Assembly (NCBI RefSeq): GCF_000004195.4
Contig: NC_030681.2
Coordinates: 92,077,681 to 92,141,680 of the forward strand
Origin: Xenopus tropicalis
Lineage: Eukaryota; Chordata; Amphibia; Anura; Pipidae
Length of the DNA: 64,000 bases
Reading direction: 5' to 3'
The notes beneath the pieces were generated by a model. The model searched no databases, was not told the origin of the DNA, and saw only the letters and a program-made list of their open reading frames with translations. A program made the translations under genes and the position numbers. Below are positions 11,447-22,599 of this stretch, piece by piece (within the stretch, counting starts at the first letter, position 1; each line of letters starts with the position of its first letter).

Positions 11447-11604
11447 AGGGGTTGTCCACCTTTGAGTTGACTTTTAGTATGATGAAGAGAGTAATACTCT
11501 GAGATAATTTGCAATTGGTTCTCATTTTTTTATTTGTAGTTTTTTTTAATTAATTCAGTTTTTGCTCAGCGGCTCTCCAGCTTGGAGTTTCAGCAGTTAA
11601 AAAA
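11443..11604. mobile_element. Left half of TTAAAGGGGTTGTCC element
   Basis: It starts at the very TTAA that ends the previous MITE and follows the 63083-63489 element: GACTTTTAGTATGATG, TTTGCAATTGGTT, CAGCGGCTCTCCAG. It is cut off at about 11604. Confidence 0.8.
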
Positions 11605-11757
11605 TCAAACCTGCCAGATTAAAACCTAGACAATTTTCCGGCAGATATCAGTCGGGTAGGACCATCGGGGGCCCTGTACACTGGCAGATAAGCTGCTGAA
11701 TCAGTCTAAGGGACTTAAATTGGTAGCTTAAATCTACCCATGTATGGTCACATTTAG
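11605..11757. mobile_element. Right half of a GGTGGCCATACACG-type MITE
   Basis: GGCAGATATCAGTCGGGTAG, GCTGCTGAATCAGTCTAAGG and CCATGTATGGTCACATTTA match the last 150 bases of 9745-10127 with many substitutions. It abuts the truncated element before it. Confidence 0.7.
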
Positions 11758-12784
11758 ATATAGACACAGGATCAGAACCACTGTCCCACAAGATAAAGTA
11801 GGATCAAAAATTCTTTATCCAAACGTTTCATTAATACTTTCTATATTGCTGCTTCAAATGCCTGTGGCTGGCTTAACTATAGAAGTGAAAGAGATGAGGA
11901 GAATAAACATGGTAATACATTGAACAATTCTTCACAGTATTAAAAAGATCAGCATATGGGCTGACTGGAAAAATATTAACTTGGTTTTACACACCGATGC
12001 CACATTCTATTGCCCCGTATGTTCAGGCTGCCTGCCCAAATAGTGAGAACTGCATAAAGTAAAGAGAAGCCACGCATTACTGTAGCTACTATATATGCAG
12101 TGTTTTTCTAAGCTTCAACACTGGAAGGTATAGATGTGATATACAGTATTCCCAAAAGAGATATGATAATGATATCCAAAAGAGAGATATCATTAGCAGG
12201 CCTTACACTACAAGGTCAGGTTTTCCCTATATAGTGTCTCCATGTATGTGTGTATGTCTAAAATATTTATGTGAAATGATTTGGACAAGGTTTCTGCAAT
12301 TAGAATACATGAATTTCATTCATATTGTGGATATCTGTTGTGTGAGAGGATATAAAGAAAAGAAGACGTTAAATCTGTGACATACCTTGTATGTCAGAGG
12401 ATTAACAAGATTTGTGCTTTAGGAATGGACTGTATCACTGGGCTAGGTAAACTGAATATCCTTCAGGGAATAGTTAGAAGGAAAGTTTAAGAAATATTAC
12501 CTGCAAAGGATGTGTAATTTATGCAGTATACAGCACATGGCACCCACAGCTGGGCTCCTGATTCACAATGCGGGGATCTCCTTAGGTCACCTCCTTAGAC
12601 CTTTTTTGACTAATATAACCCTGTATGTAATATTAATATATTGTAGCTGTTCTCTTCACAAAAGAAACCAAGCCAATATGTCTCAGTATGTTACAAAAAA
12701 CTCACTTGGAAATGATAAAAAATAACTATGAATGATAAAGATTCCTGCAACAGAAATCAAGTTTACAATGATTTTTCTGCATGG
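11758..12784. other. No gene seen
   Basis: Unclassified. A direct repeat of AAAAGAGATAT / AAAAGAGAGATAT lies near 12153-12190. Confidence 0.5.
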
Positions 12785-13400
12785 GTTCTGCGGCAATGCT
12801 CTTACCCAGAGTGACCAAAACTAATTGATGGAGAAGCGGAGCACAGGATAGCTCATATATAAAAACACATGTTTATTTCCATCAGTTAAAAACAGAGCAG
12901 AGCATCCTCACCTCATGACTTAACGCGTTTCGTGGTCAAAGCACCACTTCATCAGAAGCCCAGCTAGTGACCCCCCCTCCAGAAGTTTAAATAGGCTCAA
13001 CACACCCCCTCCACCAATTGACAATTAGCCATTAACCCCTAAGTGTAAGGAAAAGTGTGTATAAAGACATATGTATATATAGAAACATGGATAAGGACCC
13101 ATAAGAAATACAATTCAAGGGGGAAATCACAACCTCCCTTAACCACATAAATGATTAAACCATCAAGGAGAGAGTCCACAATAACATGAAACATACATTG
13201 TAAATACTCCATATTAATATCAAACCAATACTAATCATATTAGCCTAGTAAAAATTTTTAACCTCATGTATTGTAAAATATATCCTACATAAATAGTCTC
13301 AAAGTCACAAAAGCAACCATCAAACCGTAGTGTCCAAATGCAACCCAAATACACAGGGGTTCTAACAGTAGAAATTATTTTCTATTACACAATAAAACAT
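12785..13400 (-). mobile_element. Penelope-like repeat with hammerhead motif
   Basis: A GGAGCACAGGATAGCTCATA block and the hammerhead-like motif are followed by about 450 bases with no frame. The 5' portion parallels 9010-9262 in layout. The outer limit on the right is not clear and may continue beyond the nested MITE at 13407. Confidence 0.45.
12917..12960 (-). ncRNA. Hammerhead-ribozyme-like motif
   Basis: On the minus strand: GGCUU, then canonical core CUGAUGA, an extra A, stem II GUGGU with ACCAC, GAAA, then CGCGUU followed by AAGUC. Stem I forms five pairs (GGCUU with AAGUC, including one G-U) if cleavage follows GUU instead of GUC. The core is intact; stem I and the site are weaker than at 9216-9260. 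Confidence 0.55.
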
Positions 13401-13406
13401 TTCTTA

Positions 13407-13710
13407 AGGTGGCCATACACGCACCGATATTATCGTACGAAACCTCGAGCCGACCGATGTCGCAGGAAGCTGCTGAAATCGGTCGGCTCGTCGATCGGCC
13501 AGGTTAGAAAATTTTGATCGGGCGCCATAGAAGGCGCCTGACCAAAATTCTCCCTTCAGAGCTGAATCGGCAGAAGGAGGTAGAAATCCTATTGTTTCTA
13601 CCTCCTTACCTGCCGATTCAGCCCTGAATGGTGTGTGGCGGATCTGACGATGTTTCGTGCGACCGATGGTCGTACGAAACATCGTCGGATCGCCACGTGT
13701 ATGGCCAGCT
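13407..13710. mobile_element. MITE with TTA duplication (GGTGGCCATACACG family)
   Basis: AGGTGGCCATACACGCACCG on the left and CACGTGTATGGCCAGCT on the right are inverted repeats. TTA flanks both ends (13404-13406, 13711-13713). Internal mirrored blocks include TCGTACGAAAC and AGGAGGTAGAAATCCTATTG with its complement. The 92-codon minus frame is an artefact of the element. Close relative: 44286-44625. Confidence 0.9.
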
Positions 13711-13713
13711 TTA

Positions 13714-14422
13714 GTGTCAGCAGTAACAGGATAATTCCCATTCTCTGCCCCGTATTGTTCCGTTGTCCTTAAGCGATAAATACAATAGACCGCTTGCTAC
13801 GAGAGTCTTTTATCTATATCTCCTCCCCTGGCATTTGCCCTGGGTCTGTCAATAACCTTACCCAGAGTGGAAGGTTCTTCTAATGCAGAATTAGTCACTT
13901 CTAATTTATTTTAAATATGTAGCACATTTAACATTTCTTTCAGTGATCTCTGCTCAACTGCCACTGGAATAATGAAAGCATGCATACTATTGACTACTCT
14001 GGTATTCAGGGTTAGGGCTTGTGCATAACACAAAAAGTATATTCGTCATCTAACTTTACTATTTCAACAAACATACACACACAAACATGTCATCTTATGA
14101 TGGGAAAACAAAACCTTCATTTGAAAAAGCATATAATACCAAGTAGGCGCAACTACTAAGTCACTCTAAAAACAATAATTTTACAAAACAGCACATGATC
14201 ATGCCTGCTGCTTCTGCTGGAGTATATACAGCCTTTACATCTACCTTGGCCATTACAGAAAGTTAATAGATGCACCTGGTATACTTATCTCAAACACACT
14301 AGATTTCTGATCCTGCCATTAAACCAAATGATAGATTGTGCAGTGTTTTTGTGCCATTGACTCCATGGTGCTAAGTATTTTGCACCTTAGGCAAAGTGAA
14401 AAATGCAGCAAAGCACAAGTGC
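13714..14422. other. No gene seen
   Basis: Unclassified. The first 150 bases could be the far side of the repeat interrupted at 13404. Confidence 0.4.
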
Positions 14423-14773
14423 TTAAAGGGGAAGGAAAGGCTAAGTCACTTGGGGGTGCCAAAATGTTAGGCACCCCCAAGTGACTTAGATCGCTTACCT
14501 TGTACCCTGGGCTGGTGCCCCTGTTAGGAGAAAAAAGCACCAGCCCAGGGTACCTGTTGGAAGAGCTTCCTCCTTCCTTTCTCTTCTGCCGGCGAAATCC
14601 GTCGGCCGGCGCATGCGAAAAGGAAGGAGGAAGAGATCGCTGCTACCCCGGGCTGGTGCTGTTCTCTCCGTACAGGGGCACCAGCCCGGGGTAAAAGGTA
14701 AGCGATCTAAGTCACTTGGGGGTGCCTAACATTTTGGCACCCCCAAGTGACTTAGCCTTTCCTTCTCCTTTAA
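14423..14773. mobile_element. TTAA MITE, GGGGGTGCC subtype
   Basis: TTAAAGGGGAAGGAAAGGCT and CCTTTCCTTCTCCTTTAA close the element, with TTAA at both edges. Each arm itself contains a small hairpin (CACTTGGGGGTGCC, AAAATGTTAG, GGCACCCCCAAGTG). CACCAGCCCAGGGTA and CACCAGCCCGGGGTA face each other inside. Near-perfect ends suggest a relatively recent insertion. Confidence 0.92.
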
Positions 14774-15677
14774 ATTGTTTCCATAAAATCAATGTGTTTG
14801 CTGTGGGAATGCAGTTTGTTTTAGGTTCTGGATTGGTATAGGCTAAAAAGGTAGAAATTAATTTATCATATTTCAATATTATGATGTTGCCTACAAGAAC
14901 CTACTGAGACTTATCTGAGACAAGATAAATATTTCCACTGGATTGTCATGGCAGAATTTCAGTTTAGCAGGCTTCGGGGAATTTTACTGTGAAAATCCTA
15001 CATATTTTTCTATAAAAGGAAGAGGAAAAAGGTACACTTTTTCATTAAATCGGATCAAGATGTAATGATTAGAAATGGAACACATTTGATCCTCCAAGAC
15101 AAAACAAGCAGACTGGACTCCCAAGAGAAGCATAATATACAGAACATGTCAGCTACAGCCAACTGTGTCTAGCCATTAGTCTGCACGGAAAGAACGTGCA
15201 GCAAAGCAAACCAGTTCACTTTTAGTCTCATTTGACTTACACAAAGTGTTATGGGTTTCTTCCTGTTTAGCAGGGGTCCCACCAAGCATGGAACTACCTC
15301 TGCTTTAACCCTTTCACTGCCAGCCGTTTTGGTCAAAGCGGAACTTGTATTGCCAGACAGTTTTTGAAAATTTTGCACTGTTTCACTTTAGGGGCCTTTC
15401 CTTGGGGGGACTTTTAGTTTACTCAGGATATATATTTTTTTTCGCGTCGTTAGAGTTAAAAGAATTCTGATCTTTATTCTACAAATAAATGTACAAACTC
15501 AGAATATATTTTACAAATATAACTAGAAAATCAGTCAAAACAATAAATATGAAAGAATTCAGAAGGTCTTTCAGCACTTTGTTCCACATAGTAAGTAGGT
15601 ACATTACACTGCTTTCTTTCTTTTCAAGCATATTTTTCAAAAATAATTAACACAAAGAAACAAAAAGGCACTGTTCT
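14774..15677. other. Mostly unclassified
   Basis: A segment from about 15306 (AACCCTTTCACTGCCAGCCG) to 15460 has the look of a dispersed frog repeat, but I cannot define its ends. Confidence 0.4.
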
Positions 15678-15680
15678 TAA

Positions 15681-15957
15681 GGCTGATGTCCCACTGAGTG
15701 TGTTAGTCGATATTGTGGGTGACCGATACAAAATGTCTTTCCAAAGGCAATAGGATTCACCAGTGGAAAGGCCTTCGCATTGCTTTGGTTTTCCAAAGTC
15801 ACGCAAAGTTGCCTTTAAATTTGAGCAACTTCCGAAAACCGAAGCAATGCGAAGGCCTTTCCACAGGTGATTCCAATTTGTGCCAGTGGAAAGGCATTTT
15901 GTAGCAGACAGCAGAGATTTATCACAGGGGACTAACACGTTCCATGGGACATTAGTC
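15681..15957. mobile_element. MITE with TAA duplication
   Basis: GGCTGATGTCCCACTGAGTG on the left mirrors CATGGGACATTAGTC on the right, with TAA at 15678-15680 and 15958-15960. Inside, CAGTGGAAAGGCCTTCGCAT and its complement form a long stem. Small size, stem structure and 3-bp TAA flank fit a Harbinger-type non-autonomous element. Confidence 0.8.
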
Positions 15958-15960
15958 TAA

Positions 15961-16700
15961 AGGTGCCATAACGAATAAACAGCCCTAGAAGCTCACTCTG
16001 TTTGTTTAAGGTAGAAGCTTCCATTTTAGTTTGGTCTGAAGTCACTTCTGGGCAGCAGCATTCAGGCAGAAAACAGCTCTCAGCTCAGATTACAGCAGAG
16101 AGGGGATGGGTGAGGAGAAGAAGGTGGAGGGGGTGAGAGGACCAAACTGAGCAGGCTCATGCCAAGCCCTGAAGTATTTTTATGCGAGAAGGGGGAGGAG
16201 GAGAAGGGAGGGGGAGAGAGGAGCAAACTGAGCGAAAAAGTTTGTTAAAATTCCACAAGTTTTTCACGGTTTTCGTTAAATTTCCACAAAAAAATTGTAC
16301 TTTGCACAAGAATACTAACATTTCAGAATTCGTTAACGCTATTTACACTTACCTCAGGACTATCTTTTCGCCAGGTTTGATCTGTCGAGTGCCAATGAGT
16401 CCTATGGAAGGCTTCCAAAGCCAGACACAGAAAGCTTCAAACCCAGAAAGGTTTTCGTGGTTTTCGGCACAAAAATTTTTTGATTTTCGGAATGCAATTG
16501 CGATATTTTCATACGAATGATAAAAGCATTGTCGAGACATTTTATAACATCAGAAATTATCGTGGTTACTCCGAATTTATACCATATCGTGTTTTAAGCC
16601 CAGAAAAAATGGATTTTAGTAAATGTAAGTGTTTATGGCTGTATTTACCTAGACCTTTCTGATAAAGTTTATATCGTTTTTATCTTTCCTTCCCTGTTAA
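15961..16700. mobile_element. 5'-truncated T2-type element, interrupted
   Basis: AGCTCACTCTGTTTGTTTAA, CCATTTTAGTTTGGTCT and, after an interruption, GTGTTTATGGCTGTATTTAC and CTTTCCTTCCCTGTTAA follow the 28697-29181 element in order. The left tip is missing and replaced by the MITE at 15681. A second element sits inside it (about 16217-16620). Confidence 0.7.
16217..16620. mobile_element. Element nested in the previous one
   Basis: GCGAAAAAGTTTGTTAAAAT, many AAATTT/CGAAAA motifs and the phrase TGGAAGGCTTCCAAA relate it to the GGGGC-ended AT-rich family at 17868, 54454 and 56474. Its exact ends are not clear. The 112-codon frame through it has no independent support. Confidence 0.5.
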
Positions 16701-17201
16701 TTTATTTTCTGTGCAGCTGACTTTTGTTGTGGATACCCCATAAAAATTTGCCATGCTTAGTTCTCACTTGTCTCCCAATTGCAAAGAAAAAGCATATGAC
16801 CTCAAGACTTACTGTGCAAGATATTTATGCCAAGCATTTTTATTTGCCTTAAAGAAAATGGAATAAAGCAATTGCAGCCCTTTGTAACCAGATCATGTTG
16901 TGATATGCAACAAATGTTAAAATACCCCCAAAAAGCAAATATCTCTATTTTTTATACACTGAAAACTAATAAACAGGTACAAACATGCCATAAGTCCTAG
17001 AATCCTAACCATTGCAACTATGTGGGGATTCCCTGAAGACCTAGATATAAATCTGACTTACAGCACCAAGTTAATGAGCTATGCTGGGTTGACATGCTCT
17101 TCCAGCTGTCTATGGCAATGGATTCTTGGACACTTGTGTGTATGTGCACAATTTATGTTTTTATGATGTTGCCTGTTCCACTTTATTCAATAAAACAGTG
17201 A
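16701..17201. other. No gene seen
   Basis: AT-rich, unclassified. Confidence 0.5.
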
Positions 17202-17405
17202 GGGCTCTGGCACACGGGGAGATTAGTCGCCTGTGACAAATCTCCCTGTTCGCGGGCGACTAATCTCCCCAGATTGCCATCCCACCGGCGAAAATATAAA
17301 TCGCCGCCCGGTGGGATGGCATATGTGACGCGATTTCAGTGAAATCGCGGAAATTTCCTCTCAAGGCAACTTCCGCGATTTCACTGAAATTGCGCCAACG
17401 CGAGA
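17202..17405. mobile_element. Truncated Harbinger-like MITE
   Basis: The left end GGGCTCTGGCACACGGGGAG is intact, followed by the GTCGCGGGCGACTAATC-type hairpin and a second mirrored block (TTCCGCGATTTCAGTGAAAT). The matching right end is absent: the sequence passes into unrelated DNA after GCGCCAACGCGAGAG. Confidence 0.8.
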
Positions 17406-17864
17406 GAGAATTCATTACCCCTCTGATTCTTTTGACTGAGTTGCTTTGATTCTTCAGATCCCCGAAATGTCTCATCATGTATCACTTATGCAAATACTAC
17501 ATGGCTATATCAGCTCTGCAAATATCAGGTTAACCAGCAAAGCATCTCTCCCTGCACCAAAATTCTGCTTAGTTCCTGTAACTTTATTTGTATGAGGTTT
17601 TGGGATACTGATATTAGGTTTACACCAAAAACACTCTGCTTTAACTTCTCTGACCTACTTCCAAGAGTATGGAAGGCCAGGGTTTTAGATAGATATAGGT
17701 AATAAACTTAGGTTACTTTGGTGTCATAGTGTGTATTGCTTTTTCTTGTGTATTGTTTTTAAGTAAAGTAATGATAACTATAAATTAGCTTGGGGAGAAG
17801 ATTGGGGAGAGATTTATCATTGTCTTTCTGGCCCATTACAAACACAGCACCTGAATGCAAAGCC
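17406..17864. other. No gene seen
   Basis: Unclassified AT-rich DNA. Confidence 0.5.
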
Positions 17865-17867
17865 TAA

Positions 17868-18200
17868 GGGGCACATTAATTGAAGTACAAATTGGAATCA
17901 CAAAATCCATTAATTTCTGATGATTGCAAAAGTCACGATAATTCTGTTCATTTGAATACAAAGATTTTGTACTTCCGATACAAATTCTTCATCTTCAATG
18001 GCGATCCAATAGTCATGAAATTTTCCTATCCGAACGATCGTAAACAGCGGGAAAACCTTTCTGACTTTGACACTTCAATGCATGATTTTGGAAGCCTCCC
18101 ATAGGACTCAATGGCACTCTGCAGCTCCAACCTGGCCCAACATAAGAAAAAATATGAATGTTTTGTAATTGGACCTGTCGTACTTTAATGAATGTGCCCC
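17868..18200. mobile_element. GGGGCACATT-ended MITE with TAA duplication
   Basis: GGGGCACATTAATT on the left and AATGAATGTGCCCC on the right are inverted, with TAA flanking both (17865-17867, 18201-18203). The centre shares GGAAGCCTCCCATAGGACTC with the element at 56474. Confidence 0.85.
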
Positions 18201-18203
18201 TAA

Positions 18204-20590
18204 GTGTAGTTTAGTACATTATTAACATTACAAGGGCGAAATACTGTTGTGTACACATCATAAATGTACTCCTACATACAGTATATCTGTCTCATTAATA
18301 TTGGATGTACTAAGGACTACTTATATATTAGAGGTGTTAAAATTAAACCCACAGAAGTTAGAGTTCTCCATCCCTTTTGGTGTCATTAACTGGGAAGTGA
18401 TTAAGAGTTAAATATTATTAGGCTGTGCTGTTTACATTGCTAGTGTGCAAGTACCTAGTGAGTGGGAATGAGTATTGCTTTGTCAGTCAATACATTGTAA
18501 CATCAATTGTCCACAGGAAACCCATAGAAAGTCTTGTTTTTCATGTTGCATTGTCTTTAAATAAAAGTGCAGCATATAATGCTGAGTAAACCTTAAGAGA
18601 AAGTGAAGCAATGATAAAAGATTAGAGTAACTAATCTACACAACGTCAATAATGCTGCTATGAATTACATGCTCATCACTTCTGGCTCCTAACCTGAACC
18701 TTTGCCATTACCCCTAACTTACGACTTTACTACTGCACCTAAGTAGCCAGATATTGTATGCATGGCCGACAAATATCAATTTTTATTTATGTCCACTAAC
18801 CACCCTGCATGCCAGATGTAATACTTTGCTGGGTACTGAATAAGGAGGGGCAGCACTACAAAATTTGAGGATGCTGCACCGAACTGTGTGTTCAACTGCA
18901 AGTACACACTTGCTTTATGTTGAAAATACTTTTATTGCCTTTTATCAGAGCTGAGCTGTCCTTTATTGATAGAGTTAGACTGATTATTACAACTAATCAT
19001 ACCATAAATTATTATTTAGTCATACATCAAAAATATACTCACTTTAAACATGTGACTTTTGGATGGTAGGGCACATGATTTCATAATTATATACAGGGGA
19101 CAGGACTGGGCCTTTTTAAACTATCTCCAATCATAAATCCTTGTATAAGCTCTTGTTCTGTATCTCCAGATTATGTGTTCCCAGTATGGCCTTTAACTAT
19201 GTCAAAAAGAATAATGGGGGGGAAATGGCTAACACAGCAGGCTGCTCATAGTAAAATCACTCACGTTAATACATTTTGGTGCTTGGAGGGACTGAGCTTT
19301 AAAGTTTAGTTAAAGCAGGCCGGCAGATGAGGCTCAGTTCTAAGCACTAAAGATGAACCATTGTGGCAATCACTGTATTAGAAATTGAAAGGTAATGCAC
19401 ACAATATCTCAACCTGCCAGTCTTATTCTACTTTTAAGCTCTGTCATTCATATTAGGTATTTACAGTGACATTTTTGACTGGATAATCACTCAAGGCAAA
19501 ACAAAAACTATTATATATTTTTTTTATATATTGTCTAAACATTACTTCATTCATGGGTAGAATGCAGTGTTCAGAGTGAGAAAGCTGCCAATATTTTACT
19601 ATTGATCCAGAATGAAAAATCGAATATCCACCTTTTTTAGGTGACCCTCCAAGTGGTCCACAGCTCCTCTTCGTGCATCCCATTATCTTGCCTTTGCGTA
19701 AGCCATTAGCAAGCTATAAGTCTAAAATCATTTTAATCAGTTATTTCCTGGACACTTTGGATTAATGGGAACTATCCTCTTATTACACTAATATATGTGC
19801 AATATTTATTGAACCAAAAATAGTAGATGAGAAGTCTCTGGAAAAAAAAGTTTGTCGTATATGTAGGCACAATGTGTTACCTAGTATGCAGTTTCATTAT
19901 ATGAACAGTGCATATTTCATGGTCTTTAAACACTATATATTTTAGGCCATTGTGCCTTTCAACTTTATTTATGCAACCACTGACCAACATAAAAAACTAT
20001 TACTTGCTGTGAAGAAGCGAATCAAAAGTCCATTTATTTTTGCTGTTTCAAACTAAACCCCTTAAAATATCATTATATCAGTGATACAAACCCTGTGAAC
20101 TGTTTGTTGTTATGATCTGTGTGGAAGCCCTTGAAGCCTTTGAAAAAAACCCTAATGCATTTGAAGTATAATTCTCTGGAAAGCTGCAGAAAAGGGAGCA
20201 TAAATCATTTTAAATAAATCATGCTTTTTAATGCTTACTTGCAGTCTGATTAAAACACACACTACTTTGTTAATTAAAATGAGAGTTTTATTCATCTGCA
20301 ATACAATCCAAAGGCAACTAGATCAGATAGTGTTTTTCAGTTCTGGGTGCAATTTATCAATATTCAGAATCATGTTGGTAAATCTTCATGAGCTAAATTT
20401 GCAATGTTAAAGCACAAAAACTGCACCAAAGGCAATAACCAAAAATTGCTAATTTCAAATGAGTGTCAACCACAGTAGTTTAATTAATGTGCGGTGTACA
20501 TGAATTTTATTTTAGCAGATTGTTCCAGCTACAACTAATGATACTTGCAAAGATGCCTAATTGGAGCTCTGGATCATTTACATTCCTATA
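18204..20590. other. Quiet 2.4-kb stretch
   Basis: The longest interval without a recognised element. No frame exceeds 76 codons, no simple repeat, no clear hairpin. If the window contains single-copy or regulatory frog DNA, this is the most likely place for it. Confidence 0.5.
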
Positions 20591-20640
20591 TATGATATAT
20601 ATATATATATACATTTATATATACTACTACTTTTATATAT
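20591..20640. repeat. (TA)n-rich tract
   Basis: Short run of TA units and TATATA variants directly upstream of the inverted structure at 20709. Confidence 0.8.
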
Positions 20641-20886
20641 AGTAAACAGCATCACACTCCAAAGATTGCTACCATGTAGCTGCCCCTGTGCACGGAATAC
20701 CATATAGATACCGAATCAAACACAACCAGCACCAAGGGTTTTGTGGTTCAAATATAAGTGTATTATAATTGCATGTACAACCAACGCTTTGGTCCCTTTT
20801 GGGACCTTTTTCAACCTTGAAAATATAATACACTAATATTTATTTGAACCACAAGACCCTTGGTGCTGGTTGTGTTTGATTCGGTA
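20641..20886. mobile_element. Head-to-head Penelope-like structure
   Basis: Arms of about 60 bases (20709-20770 and 20822-20886) are reverse complements, for example ACCGAATCAAACACAACCAG against its mirror. Between them lies a hammerhead-like motif. A (TA)n tract adjoins the right arm. The same architecture recurs at 58325-58673. Confidence 0.6.
20781..20818 (-). ncRNA. Decayed hammerhead-like motif
   Basis: On the minus strand: UUGAAAA in place of CUGAUGA, an extra A, a perfect stem GGUCCC with GGGACC around AAAA, then AAAGCGUUGG where GAAACGUU would be expected. No convincing stem I. The core bases needed for cleavage are missing, but the stem is perfect. Confidence 0.45.
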
Positions 20887-20908
20887 TATATATATATATA
20901 TATATATG
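20884..20908. repeat. (TA)n microsatellite
   Basis: About 12 TA units directly following the right arm of the inverted structure. Confidence 0.9.
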
Positions 20909-21082
20909 CTAAATCTAGCTATAGATGAGTAATTGTACTACTCCAGGCCACTATACCAAAGTGAAAATATGGTGACAACATTGAAAGCTGATCTGTCTGT
21001 CTGTGGGTCTCCACTGTTATATAAATAAGAGTTGCAATTGTTCTAAATTATATTCCATGCAAAACACTGCCACTTTGCAGTA
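20909..21082. other. No feature seen
   Basis: Short unclassified interval. Confidence 0.4.
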
Positions 21083-21184
21083 GGGATGCACTGAATCCAG
21101 GATTCCATTCGGGATTCGCCAGGAGTCAACCTTTTTCAGCAGAATTTGCATTCACACGGTTCTCCTAAACCCTTCCTTATCCTA
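21083..21184. mobile_element. Left-end fragment of TAGGGATGCAC element
   Basis: TAGGGATGCACTGAATCCAG, CATTCGGGATTCGCCAGG and TTTTTCAGCAGAATT match the left end of the complete element at 23847-24154. It is cut off where the CR1 remnant begins. Confidence 0.75.
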
Positions 21185-21915
21185 ATTTGCCTATGCAAAC
21201 TGGGCACTGGATACCAAAACTGAACAGCATATTCTAGATGGGGCCTTAAAAGTGCTCTATAAAGTGAAAGAATAATCCCCTCCTCCTACAAATCTATGCC
21301 CCTTTTAATAAACCTCAATGCAGCTGCTGCCTGGCATTGCTTACTACAGCCAAGTTTATTTTCTACAAGGACTCCAATGTCCTTCTCCATTATGGATCTG
21401 CCAGGTATTACTGGCTTGCAGGTATAACTGGCTTGCATATTTTTACATCCCAGGTGCATCCACATTAAATCTCATCTGCCCAGATTGCTAGTTTGTCAAG
21501 ATCTTGCTGCAAGGATGCCACATCCTGGAAAGAACTGACTGGTGTGCAGAGTTTTGTGTCATCTGCAAACACTGATACATTACTTATAATACCCTCCCCC
21601 AAGTCATTTATGAACAAGTTAAACAAAAGTGGACCCAGTACAGAACCCTGAGGGACCCCACTGAGAACCTTATTCCAAGTAGAGAATGTACCATTAACAA
21701 CCACCCTTTGTACCCGATCCTGTAGCCAGTTTTCTATCCATGTGCAAACGACTTCACAAGACCAATAGACCTTAGTTTAGAAAGCAGTCGTTTGTGGGGA
21801 ACGGTATCAAATGCTTTGGCAAAATCTAAATAGATTATATCTACTGCATCTCCACTGTCCAGCTTCTTACTCACCTCATCATAGAATGCAATCATATTGG
21901 TCTGACATGACCAAT
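21185..21915 (-). pseudogene. CR1-type LINE reverse transcriptase fragment
   Basis: Minus-strand remnant of a CR1-clade ORF2. In order: the motif A region DFAKAFDTVPHKRL (about 21790-21845), the WIENWLQDRVQRVVVNG stretch, then in an 80-residue open frame (21465-21704) GVPQGSVLGPLLFNLFINDL and the catalytic box as FADD (about 21558-21569) followed by TKL. After LAIWADEI the frame breaks: part of the expected WADRWQMKFNVDKCKVM segment is deleted, and ATGAGATTTAATGTGGAT continues in another frame. Sequence down to about 21185 corresponds to the region after the palm (RPHLEYAVQ-like). Frameshifts and the deletion make it dead. It lies convergent to another CR1 remnant at 22600-23830. Confidence 0.85.
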
Positions 21916-22599
21916 TTAAGAAATATGTCTCTCTCTGGAAAGTGAAATATTATGGGCACCTTTTCTGGTATTTGATATTTGTCAAATTTCCAGCTACTGG
22001 GCATATTGCAGCCATCTTGAATGTCACAGCCACTTTATCACATATCTGCAAAAGATGTTTTATACTACATGTGGTTTTTATAAAGATTTTCCTTGAGTAC
22101 TGCAAATTCTTGCACAGTAAAAGCTACTTTATTTAATCTAAAAATTCATTAGGGAAACAATATCTTAAGTTCTGCAAGTGCTTTTTAGAAAAAAAATTGT
22201 ACAAAGGGAATCGTAATATTGTTGGCTAAAAAATGACTGGAGCTTATTTACTTAAAACATACACAAAACAAGCTGAAAAGAAATGCACTGGATTACATCA
22301 AAGCTACCAAATTCAAAACAGATTAAAGTGGAGTAGTGGTGTGGGGGTCAGCGGGTTTTGGGCCATCATCCACACAAGATTTGCAGGTCGCTGTGTTTTC
22401 AGGTCCAAGGTCTTCCTTCAGCCCTCCCTGCCCCCTTAGTGACGTCAGAAATGGGCGGGTCAAGTGCAGCTCTATAAAAGGACGACAGAGTGCCAGAGTC
22501 TGTTGGGTGCAGGTTAGGAGTGGGTGGGTTAGGATGGGTTGTCTTTGTCATCCCACACATCACTAATATGAAGTATATGTATATGTATAAATTGTGTAT
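21916..22599. other. No gene seen
   Basis: Bases 22325-22560 are richer in G and C, with overlapping frames of 68 and 76 codons, neither resembling a family. Confidence 0.45.

Noticed and set aside
13404..13682. 92-codon minus frame similar to another at 44359-44637
   Set aside because: The similarity is real but comes from two copies of the same MITE, not from a gene family.
22454..22500. TATAAAAGG near 22473 as a possible promoter
   Set aside because: An isolated TATA-like word in a repeat-rich region without a downstream exon or CpG island.
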